Below, piece by piece: positions 1 through 9,100 of a DNA stretch of 64,000 nt. The notes under the pieces are model-generated. The model was not told where the DNA came from. It did not search any database and saw only the letters and a list, made by a program, of their open reading frames with translations. The stretch's first letter is position 1. Each line of letters opens with the position of its first letter. Made by a program: the position numbers and the translations under genes. The stretch comes from Paratinospora sagittata (Eukaryota; Streptophyta; Magnoliopsida; Ranunculales; Menispermaceae), in contig CM069606.1 in NCBI GenBank assembly GCA_035771175.1, positions 34,378,816 through 34,442,815 of the forward strand, read 5' to 3'.

Positions 1-51
1 TACTTGAATTTATTTCGAGGGCGAAATCCCTTTAAACGAGGTAGAGTGTAA
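1..51 (+). CDS. C-terminal tail of a Ty3/gypsy polyprotein (partial)
   Basis: The frame starting at base 1 reads YLNLFRGRNPFKRGRV followed by TAA. This basic R-G-R-N-P-F ending is typical of the last residues of plant Ty3/gypsy pol, and its stop codon overlaps the first bases of the 3' LTR, as is common in this group. The rest of the element lies to the left of the window. Seen: 16 codons and stop. Inferred: gypsy identity, supported by the LTR that follows. Confidence 0.6.
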   Translation, partial: YLNLFRGRNPFKRGRV

Positions 52-1387
52 TACCCTGTATTTCACAAACAAACAAAAATTCGTTTGGGCAGAAATGCCC
101 GGACGTCCGGGCGCTATTTTTCCTATATAAACCAACCCTCTCCTCCTCATTTCCTCACACCAAATCACCTTCTCTAGTGATTTGTCCTCCTCTTTTCACT
201 CATTCTGAGTTTTTAGTCTTTTGAGACTCTCTATTCGAGACTCTCGGTGCGGTACGACGAAGTTCTGTCCGGAGGAAAGCGCACGATCTGAAAAAGAAGA
301 AGTTCTTATCTGAAGGTGGGGAACGAAACATAGGTTTGCGTGTTTTATAACTTTTATTAAAGTTTACATTCAGTTATTATTATATCTACTGTTCATTTAC
401 ACTGCATTATGTCACATAATGTTTATACTGTCGCACTTATGCCTGTACACTTGAAATTCACGTATTATACTGTTATAATGTCGGATTTGTGGTCAATCTG
501 ACTCAACTAGACTCGGTCTTGTCCTCAGTAACTTTAAATAGTGAACGGGAGGCAGCGGGCTGCTCTAGGCGATTGGTATTTAAGCAGACCTTGTGTCTCA
601 CCTCTCAACTGGGGACTGATCTAGTTGGTATTATTGAAAGCTATCAACTTATACAAGTAATACTGAATGTCCTAACCTTGCACGTCGTGATACCGACCCT
701 GATAAGGATCACCAGACGTTGCCAAAGTCAGTCTAAATGTCAAGAGAAGACCATACCGGTAGACTAGACCAGTTCATGCATTGACATCATACATATCACC
801 ACCTAGGGCCGTATGTGGTTTATGACTCATAGAATAGTTAGGAGCATTGATCGTTATTCATTATATTTCTCTGGAGAGGGACGTATAATAGAACCTGGCT
901 ACGCCAGGGGAGAACGTCCGAACGAACATTTGTATGTGAACTCAGGCGATGTACGTTCATCAAACCACTACGAGACGGTGTCATGCATAAATACATATTG
1001 ATTGATTACGATGCTCTAATGTGTATTTAAGATATTTGATATTGAAGTATGCTTTATTAATTGTTATACTCACGAACTATTTTACTCACTGAGCGCGTTA
1101 AGCTCACTCCATTATTATCCAATTTTTTACAGGAAATTAGGATGGACTGGGTGCAGGTTATGAGACCCACATTTTGAACCTTTTGTATTATTCATTGGGG
1201 ATTTTGGGGAGTATGTTCCCTTGACCATTTCATGTACAAATTATATTCTGAATTAAATGAAATCAGATTTGTACTGTATATTATTTTTTCTGCTGCGCAC
1301 TCTGTTGTTACCATTGTTATTATTCCAAATGCACTCCCCGTCCGCGAGTGTACTGCCCGTTTAGGCGCGTCCGGGTGGGGTGTGACA
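47..1387 (+). mobile_element. 3' LTR of a Ty3/gypsy retrotransposon
   Basis: The LTR begins TGTAATACCC directly after a purine-rich stretch (AAACGAGGTAGAG) that would serve as the polypurine tract, and ends GGGGTGTGACA, giving the canonical TG...CA boundaries and a length of about 1.34 kb. A TATA box lies about 75 bp inside. The phrase 'cactgagcgcgttaagctcactcc' near 1087 is of a kind often seen in plant gypsy LTRs. The 5' LTR and the left TSD lie outside the window, so the TSD cannot be tested. Confidence 0.65.
123..130 (+). promoter_or_regulatory. TATA box of the gypsy LTR
   Basis: CTATATAA followed by a pyrimidine-rich stretch (CCCTCTCCTCCTC), in the position expected of the U3 promoter of this LTR. 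Confidence 0.5.
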
Positions 1388-1402
1388 TTTAATACATAAG
1401 GC

Positions 1403-1966
1403 CTTTTTGTCATACCTGGGTTGCGCAAGCGCCCCATACCTAGTGTGATGAGTACCCCCGCAGGGCATACTCAAGCCATAGCACCACATAATATTGTCTC
1501 ATCTGGGTTGCGCAAGCGCCCCACACCCTAGATCATTTGTCCATACTATTCATTCATGAATAGTGCAGGGCCTCCCCCAGATTCGAACCCCAAACCTCAT
1601 ATAGGTTGATTTTGCAATCCAAGTAACCACTGAGCCCATACTCAGTGTGATGAATACCCCCACAGAGCATACTCCAGTCATAACACCACATAATATTGTC
1701 TCATCTAGGTTGCGAAAGCGCCCCATACCCTAGATCATTTGTCTACTCTAGTCATTCATGAATAGTGCAGGGCCTCCCCCATATTCGAACCTCAAACCTC
1801 ATATAGGTTGATTTCGCAATCCGAGTAACCCCTGAGCCCATACCCGGTGTGATGAGTACCCCCGCAGGGCATACTCCAGCCATAGCACCACATAATATTG
1901 TCCCATCTGAGTTGCGCAAGCGCCCCATACCCTAGATCATTTGCACAACCCAGGTATGACACAAAG
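1403..1966. repeat. 202-bp tandem array with tRNA-like (SINE-type) boxes, bounded by inverted repeats
   Basis: The phrase GTGTGATGAGTACCCC recurs near 1442, 1644 and 1846, a strict 202-bp period with about 2.5 copies. Each full unit, read on the - strand, contains a pol III A-box-like GGGCTCAGTGG (complement of 1627-1637) and a B-box-like GGGTTCGAATC (complement of 1580-1590), about 36 bp apart, as in tRNA-derived SINEs. The array is framed by an imperfect 24-bp inverted repeat (1403-1426 and 1943-1966, core GTCATACCTGGGTTG). The boxes and repeats are seen; a SINE origin is inferred. Confidence 0.6.
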
Positions 1967-1980
1967 TCTATCCAAAAGTG

Positions 1981-2673
1981 TCATATTACATTGCAAAAGA
2001 TACATGAGACTGAAAAAGTAGAAAACATGAAATATATGTGGGCAAACAATAGCCCATCAACAAAATTAGACATCTCATGTCCATCATCGTCATCACTGTT
2101 TTCATCACTGTCTTCGTCGAGGTGGGCATTGTCGTCTTCATAATTGAATTCATCATCAGACAAATGTACATTAGAAGGACTAGCATCTTCAGAATCATTG
2201 GTCATGTATTCGATTGTAGCATCAATAGGTGAAGTTGTACTTGGACCAATGTTCTCCATTGATCTCCGTGCACTATGACCGCCAAAATTCACTTGGCTTC
2301 GGTGACTCCCCGTTTGACGACCTTGAGTTGAATTTCCACCAACAACTTCTACATACACCTCCATATTATTAGGAGGTGGGAGCTCTTGCAACATGAAAAA
2401 AATATCCCTTAGCACTTGCTCAGTTCTAATCAGAACCACCGTATAATTGAAATCCTTATCGCCAAAAAGCAAAGGATATCTATAGGTGATATTGATCGTT
2501 GCACAAATTGAAATCCCTAGTGCACCTCAAATAACTCCTTCACATTCTTCAAGACCAATGCCTAATCGGACTCTCAGAACCCCGACTGGCAGTCTATCGT
2601 ATGATGCACCTCGCGGACCATGTACTACAGAACCACCACTGTAGTATAATATAGAAACAAACCTATCTGTCAT
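1981..2673 (-). pseudogene. MULE (Mutator-like) transposase N-terminal fragment
   Basis: Read on the - strand from an ATG at 2673 the frame gives MTDRFVSILYYSGG, then an in-frame stop about 49 codons in, then INITYRYP-LLFGDKDFNY and an acidic, Asp/Ser/Glu-rich tail (SDENSDDDDGHEM). A 'seen YR-P ... NY ... D ... M/L' beta-grasp-like start followed by a long acidic linker is the usual N-terminal layout of MuDR-family transposases. No zinc-ribbon, MULE catalytic or SWIM domain is present, so it is a remnant. The frame is preserved on both sides of the stop. It could also be a domesticated MULE-derived gene piece. Stops at 1981 at the edge of the tandem array. Confidence 0.5.
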
Positions 2674-2881
2674 CTGAACGTAATAAGCAAAATACAATCG
2701 TCATTCCTTCAAACAAAACATAAAATAAAAGCTTATGATTTCAACAAAGTAACAATTAAAAAGAAATGTAATTAACTTTTGACCTTCCCAAAGATTGAAT
2801 AGTATAATCACTGACCACTTGAAGCGAATTAGTCATGAGGCAAAATCTTTTCTGAAACAAAAATAAGCGCCACAAATAATT

Positions 2882-3145
2882 ATATGTTTTGGTATAATTA
2901 CGTCAAAATAATCTAAATAAAAAAATTAAATTATTATATACTTGATTCTCACCGAAGAGGTCTTCGCAATGCTGCACACCTTGACGTCGACACCAACCGT
3001 CTACAACATACATGAGAAATATAATCAAATTAGTCATTTGATCCAAATAATTTATACAACTCATCAAAACAAAAATATTTTACACAAGTTAAAAAAATCA
3101 TAAAAGATATTAAAAAAAACCCTATCCAATCAAATAAAATAATTT
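2882..3145 (-). repeat. Direct repeat copy A with exon-like segment
   Basis: Shares a long stretch with 3533-3830 in the same orientation, including the run from the 'gattctcaccg' motif through 'aagatattaaaaaaaa'. On the - strand the conserved part encodes VVDGWCRRQGVQHCEDLFGENQ-like residues followed by CAG|GTATAT, a good splice-donor consensus, so it may be a duplicated exon of the neighbouring MULE-derived unit. Confidence 0.5.
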
Positions 3146-3532
3146 GTTGATTATGATGCACAATTTTCTTAATTGAACTCATCAAGTTTTATTTTAATTA
3201 AATCCATTTGGAGTATATATTCAAATGCAATATGTTTCTAACATTTTCACGTGCGAAGCATTCTACTAGTAACATATAAAATTAATGTCTAAACTATAAT
3301 ATTAATACTTAAAAAATTATTATACTATAATTTTACTCAAGAAATTATACTTTAATACTAAATCCTAAATCCTAAATCCTAAATCCTAAACCCTATATGA
3401 TAATATTTATACTTTACACAAATGAAAATTTAAAGCAAAATCAAGAAAAACTATTATAAAAATTAATATTCAATTTGAAAACATCTCTCTCGGGGTTTTT
3501 GAAGAATTTAACTTCATGATTTAAAATTTATT
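3146..3532. other. AT-rich spacer between direct repeats
   Basis: No coding potential. Very AT-rich, containing only the telomere-like run noted separately. Confidence 0.5.
3359..3396. repeat. Short telomere-like heptamer run
   Basis: About five tandem units of TAAATCC ending in TAAACCCTAT. The plant telomere repeat is CCCTAAA; these are mostly the variant TCCTAAA with one canonical CCTAAACCC end. Too short to indicate a fusion. Confidence 0.5.
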
Positions 3533-3830
3533 TTTATGTTTTAATATAATTACGTCAAAACTAATTTTTAACGTGACCAATTGCTAATAAAATAATCTAA
3601 ATAACAAATCAAATTATTATATACCTGATTCTCACCGGAGAGGTCTTCGCAATGTTGCCCACTTTGACGTCGACACCAAACGTCTACAACATACATGAGA
3701 AATAAAATCAAATTAGTCATTTGATCCAAATAATTTATACAACTCATCAAAACAAAAATATTTTCCACAAGTTACAAAAACCATAAAAGATATTAAAAAA
3801 AACTACCCAATCAAATAAAATAATTTGATG
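3533..3830 (-). repeat. Direct repeat copy B with exon-like segment
   Basis: Second copy of the 2882-3145 repeat. On the - strand it reads YVVDVWCRRQSGQHCEDLSG, then ENQ and CAG|GTATAT. It is slightly longer than copy A owing to a 25-30 bp insertion before the exon-like part. Function unknown. Confidence 0.5.
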
Positions 3831-3839
3831 GAGGTGTTG

Positions 3840-4325
3840 TAACAAGCTAGAAGTGGAAATGCGAAAGAGAGAGTAACAAGATTTGGGAGAGATGAAGAGA
3901 GGCGAGCTATAGAGAAAGAGAGCAAAATAGAGAGAGGGGAAGAGGATGAGCAGAGATTGAGAGCGAGAGGGAGAGAGACAGGGTTAGAGAGCGAGAGAAG
4001 GAGAAAGAGAGCGACTGAAGAGTGAGAGAGCACGAGCAGAGACATTGAGAGGGGGGTGAGAGAGAGTGAGAGAAGGAGAAAGAGAGCGCAAGAGGGTGAC
4101 TGTGTGAGAGGGAAAAAGAGAGTGAAAGAGGACGACTGTGCGAGAGGGAAAGAGAGCACGAGTGGGGTGCTTGTGCAAGAGGGAGAAAGAGCACGAGCAC
4201 AGAGAGAGAGGGAATGGCGAGGGAGCAAGAAGAGAGCGAGAGGGCTGACACAGCTAGGAGAGAGAGAGAGGCTTTCGACGATGGCGACGGCGACGGCGAA
4301 ACCACAACGATGATGGAGGGAGGAG
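3840..4325. repeat. GA-rich low-complexity tract
   Basis: The + strand is almost purely purine, built of GAGAGAGA and GAGCGAGAGAGG repeats. Apparent Ser/Leu-rich reading frames on the other strand follow from this composition and are not supported as genes. The 3' end (4277-4312) carries a short GGCGAC run. Confidence 0.7.
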
Positions 4326-4380
4326 TTGTAGAGAGAAATTTATGTGGGGTAGGTTGAAGAGGGTGGGGTCACGACTGTTT

Positions 4381-4735
4381 TGACGTTTTAGACGCCTTGA
4401 CTAAAAAAAAAAAAACAGCGATGTCTTTTTTGTACGGAAGGCGTCTTTTTGAAAGACGCCTTCACTAAAAAATAGTATTTTCTTTTTGTATGGAAAACGT
4501 TTTTTTAAAAGACGCCAACAAATAGTATTTTCTTTTTGTATGGAAGATATTTTTTTAAAAGACGCCTTCCATACAAAAAAAATTCCGCAGAAGGCGTCTT
4601 TCAAAAAGACGGATTCACTAACAAATGGTATTTTCTTTTTGTATGGAAGGAAGTTTTTTAAAAGACGTCTTCCATACAAAAAAAATTCAGCGAAAGAGGT
4701 CTTTTAAAAAGATGCCTTCTTAACTGCTGCACCGT
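4381..4735. repeat. Cluster of short inverted and direct repeats (GACGCCTT motif), transposon subterminal-like
   Basis: The unit GTATGGAAG...AAAGACGCCTTCCATAC recurs in both orientations at least six times in 350 bp, separated by 'tagtattttctttttgtatgg' spacers, so the region can fold into several hairpins. Dense short motifs in both orientations are characteristic of subterminal regions of CACTA (En/Spm) transposons, but no CACTA terminus was found here. The class assignment is tentative. Confidence 0.4.
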
Positions 4736-5623
4736 CAGCTCCCGCCAATCCACTAGGTGCCACTGTGTCTGCTGACCGAACTTTGAATAGTCAAATTATG
4801 CAAAAGGGTCATTATTTTAAATTTAATGGCATTTGTGAATTTTTTTTATTTTTTGAGGGCAATCAAGTCAAAAGCCCCCCTCATCCATTCCCCGTTCCAT
4901 ACACTTTACTTAGACAATTTACTATTGAGTCAATGCTACATTGACATCCAAAATTTATATTACCTTTATACATTGTTAGATTATTTTGAATTATGTATTA
5001 GTACATGACTTGAGGAAATTTAATCATGTAAATGTCACTTTATCAATTCAATGGTATTTGTTGTTTGCATAGATGTGGGAAAGTGAGACTTGTCCCATCA
5101 CCCATGTATATTTGAAATTAAGAAGATGTTATTGGATTGGATTTGAAATACACTTTCTTGACATTCTTGTTAGATGGTCTTGAATTACGTATTAACATGT
5201 GATTTATGGCTATGCCAACAAAGTGGTTTAAAAAGTGTTTCTAAAGCATTTTCCTCTAAACAATCCTTAGAGAGTTTAGGATTTTTGACATTTATAGGTA
5301 TGATTTTTTTATTATATAAAAAAATAAGCACCAAAATATTTTATATTTACATTTAGACAAGTCTTGGACAGCTTGGTGCCATATAGACGTCAATCTGTTC
5401 AAGACTTGCCTATCATTTTTTTTTTTGAAACTTAATGATTTAATGGGCAGCATGCAAAAATTTACAAAAAAAATAACTAGTAAAATTTACAAAAAAAAGA
5501 GGCTACCATGGGTTATACGTTATACGTCAGGATTTTTTCGTTTAACCACTTCTAACGCATCCCAATTAGTTTTTTCTAGTTGTTCAGGCTCACCGGTCTC
5601 AAATGAATTTTTGACCCTCCTAT
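4736..5623. other. Intergenic, nothing recognised
   Basis: AT-rich, with short open frames only; no family resemblance or RNA gene seen. Confidence 0.5.
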
Positions 5624-5672
5624 CAAATTTTAAAACTACGTAAAGTTTTTATTTACGTAGTTTTAAAATTTG
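5624..5672. repeat. Perfect 21-bp inverted repeat (hairpin)
   Basis: The arm beginning CAAATTTTAAAACTACGTAA (5624-5644) is perfectly complementary to 5652-5672 with a 7-nt loop GTTTTTA. A related arm (TTTACGTAGTTTTAAAATTTGG) recurs near 5788, and the flanking 'gtatgacac/aagtaagctatgcagtat' motif is also repeated. Possibly the end of a degraded MITE. Confidence 0.6.
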
Positions 5673-5939
5673 GTGTGGATGCCAAAAATTTATTAAAGTT
5701 TGGTGTGGGGTATGACACAAAAGTAAGCTATGCAGTATAGGATATGACATCGAAGTAAGTTATGCAGTATAAGGTACGTAAAGCTTTACGTAGTTTTAAA
5801 ATTTGGTAGAAAAGTAAAAAAATTATCAAAGTTTAGTGCGGGGTACGGACGCCTAGAACAGCTGAAGGGAATTAGTTAGGACACGTTAGAAGTAGTTACA
5901 CGAAATTTTTTTTAAATCGTAGCCTCATTTTTTTTTTTT

Positions 5940-6187
5940 TAAATTTTATTAGTTATGTTTTTCGATATAATAAAAAAAAAATCCGAGAGTTTAGGCGGTT
6001 GACACTGACACAGCCCTGTCAACCCAAACAGAGCAAAAGAACACGCGAAGACGAAGGAAGACAGTGGGACGGCGAGAGTGGTGCTGCAACTGCTACCGTC
6101 CTCACTCACTCTCTCTCTCAACTAAACTCACTAACACTTCTTCACCATTCATATCTTATTCTTCTTTCTTTCTTTCTCTCAATCACA
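5940..6187 (+). promoter_or_regulatory. Presumed GLDH core promoter and 5' leader
   Basis: An AT-rich stretch with a TATA-like ATATAATAAA (5965-5974) lies about 215 bp before the start codon, followed by a small inverted repeat GGTTGACA...TGTCAACC (5997-6024) and a CT-rich leader (CACTCACTCTCTCTCTCAAC) typical of plant 5' UTRs. The transcription start is not known; the assignment rests on position and composition. Confidence 0.35.
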
Positions 6188-9100
6188 ATGTTCCGAGCAA
6201 TAATCTTAAGAAGAAAATGTGCTCACACCTTACTCCAACCATCCCTTCCTACCAAATCAACAACAACAACCCTTCCCACTTCCTTTCCGGCTCTCTCAAC
6301 CCTAACTTCCCCAAACCCTAATTTCCTTCGCTCCTTCTCTTCATCATCATCATCTTCTTCTTCTTCTTCCGACGCCGAATTCCGCAAGTACTTAGGCTAC
6401 TTCGCGCTTCTCCTCGGCTGCGGCGTCGCCACCTACTACTCCTTTCCCTTCCCCGAAGACGCCAAGCACAAGAAAGCTCAGTTCTTCCGCTACGCGCCAT
6501 TGCCGGAAGATCTTCACACACTCTCCAACTGGAGCGGAACGCACGAGGTTCAAACGAGGGTTTTTCTTCAACCGGAGAATCTAGAGGACTTGGAGAAGAT
6601 CGTTAAGGACGCGAATGAGAAGAAGCAGAAGATCCGGCCGGTCGGGTCGGGGTTGTCGCCGAATGGGATTGGGTTGCAAAGAGGTGGGATGGTTAATTTG
6701 GCTTTAATGGATAAGGTTCTTGAGGTTGATAAGGAGAAGAAGACGGTTAAGGTTCAGGCTGGGATCAGGGTTCAGCAACTTGTTGATGGGATTAAGGAGC
6801 ACGGCTTGACGCTCCAGAATTTCGCGTCGATTCGGGAGCAGCAAATCGGCGGGATCATTCAGGTAGTCGTTGTTCTTGTTGTCAGTATTTCTGGTTTTTG
6901 ATGTTTTGTGTTGCTTATTTGTTAATCTTATGCTAAATTAAGTGGTTCTGTGGTTAGTAATGCCAACTGGTCAATATTTAGATTCTTGGTCTCAAGTGTG
7001 ATGCCTATATATCGAATACAAAAGTGGAACACCCAAAAAGTAAGCCTTTTTTATTTTAATTATTATAAAGCTTGTGATCACTATATGATTAGGATCTAGG
7101 ACAAGGCCCTTGCTTTCTTCTTTCAAAAATTAGGATGAAGAGTGTCTTTGTTGAGTAAAATTGATACTGACTGATTGAGAGATACCAAAGAGAGAAAGAA
7201 GGGGCATTGATAGAGGGAAAAACAAAAGATGAGAAATGGAAAGGGTTGTTAGTAGTAGTTAATCTGTGATTCTATTTTACTTGCTGAACAGCAAAAGGCA
7301 ATTCAATGAGTAAGAGAGAAGAGTTGGTTGGGGCTTGTGAAGGAGTATAATAGCAGTTGTAAGCACAAGTCTCTCAAGTCATGGCTGTAGGCCACCATAG
7401 AGTAATATATATGAAATAGGTTTTTGACGTGTGCCGACGGCGACCCATCCTATATCATTTAAAAATGATTTCTTGTGGAAACTATCCTGTTAAAGGAGCT
7501 GTACATTGAAACAATGTAGTTGCTAAAAGATCCTTGACTAATCTTATTGTAGGCATCATTATTGATTTTCAAAAGGGAAAAAGGTTATTCTATCTTATGA
7601 TTTTTCTTTAATTTCAATTAACCCTTAGATTGATTCTTAAGTTTGCAATTAATGCTGAAAGGAGATAATTATATCTAGACCTTTCACTGTATGCTTATGT
7701 TTGTGTTTCACATCTTTGTTTTAGTATTGCTTTCATTATTATTGTTAAATCACCACTAGACCTAAAAGCTATAGTGATAGGTGGAGACTCAAAATATGCA
7801 TCAATTTATCACAAGCTCTCCACTTCACGTGCAATTTCTTCCTACATTTGGAGGGATAGATGGAGACAAAAGAGCAAAGAAATACTAAACATGAAAATGG
7901 AGAATATGCAAATGGTAAGAGACTTGAGCCTAAGACTTCTCACAAACTAGAGCTCTGGTACCATGTTGGATTACTAGTAGACCTAGAACTATAGCTGCAG
8001 GTAAATATCTGACAATGTTTATCGAGCTATCACTAACAATCATAACTTTGTGGTCCATCTTATATGATTTCTTTTTGGAAAGTGTGCTTAATATTTGGGT
8101 CTAAGGTCTATTAGGTTCATACTTTTTATTGATGACCTATTTCCATAACAACAAATGGTTTAATTGCTATCAATTTTAGTTGGTGTCAATTGTCAGTTGC
8201 AAGCTTTTGGAATATCAACTCTCACATGTTTCATTTGTTATTGTTGTTGTTTATTTGGGCGTTTCTTACTCTTTTTTGTTTGAACTATGTAGATGTTGAT
8301 GGCACTATGAACAAAACATCACTTGTGTCTTGAATTCTTGGGTATGAGTTTGCTTTCCTATCGTAGTATACCAAGGACAAAGTCGAAGGTTATGCATCAA
8401 AACATCTCTCATATATAAAACTGGTACCAAACTTAAGCAGATTCTATCAAAATGAAATATTGTTTTATTTAACTTAACAATACCAGTCTTAAGAGTGTAA
8501 TGCTGAGTACAATGTGATCATTTTTTTGAATTAATAATTCAAAAACATTCTTTTGTCAAGGCGAGGGGCAACCATTTGGTGAGGTGGGAGGTGGTGAAGA
8601 GGAAGGTGGAGCAGGGAGGATTAGCAATTGGGGCGATGTGTTGAATAGAAACAAAGCCTTAGTTGGAAAGCAGCCATGGAGATCTTCAGTGGAACATGAT
8701 TCTTTTTTTTTTTTTTTTTTTTTTTGAGGGGAAACAAGTATAATTTATAAAAAGAATAAAAGAAATTTACAAGTCTTAAAGAGTAGGTAGGGGTTGCATG
8801 GTGATGTCGGGGATGCTAGTCTTCTTCCTAAAACCACCTTTGGAAACTCGTGGAATTTCATTCTTTCCATCTATCCTTTGTTTTCCAATTTTACAAGACT
8901 AAAGCTAGGCTATGGGGACATAATCAGGTTTTGGGTTGACATTTGGTGTGGTATGGTAAGATTTAAAGCCTTATTCCCAAATTCCCTGTCCACAATGCAC
9001 AATGCTTCAATTTTCTTCTTTTGTTTGCCAATCGAGTGTGTGTGTGGGTGGGGGTGGGGGAGGGGATCTTAGTTGGAATCTCCATTTTGGAAGGAATCTT

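Noticed and set aside
1580..1640. Possible tRNA gene on the - strand
   Set aside because: The A and B boxes are present, but no convincing acceptor-stem pairing or anticodon arm could be drawn, and the unit is tandemly repeated; a tRNA-derived SINE fits better.
3359..3396. Interstitial telomere from chromosome fusion
   Set aside because: Only about five degenerate units in an AT-rich region; simple slippage explains it.
3803..4313. Overlapping open frames of 85-141 codons on both strands
   Set aside because: They arise from the GA-rich low-complexity tract and translate to Ser/Leu or Arg/Glu runs without any domain.
5999..6187. N-terminal extension of the GLDH frame by 63 codons
   Set aside because: The first codon is TTG, not ATG, and the family's mitochondrial presequence starts at the ATG at 6188; the extension is 5' UTR.
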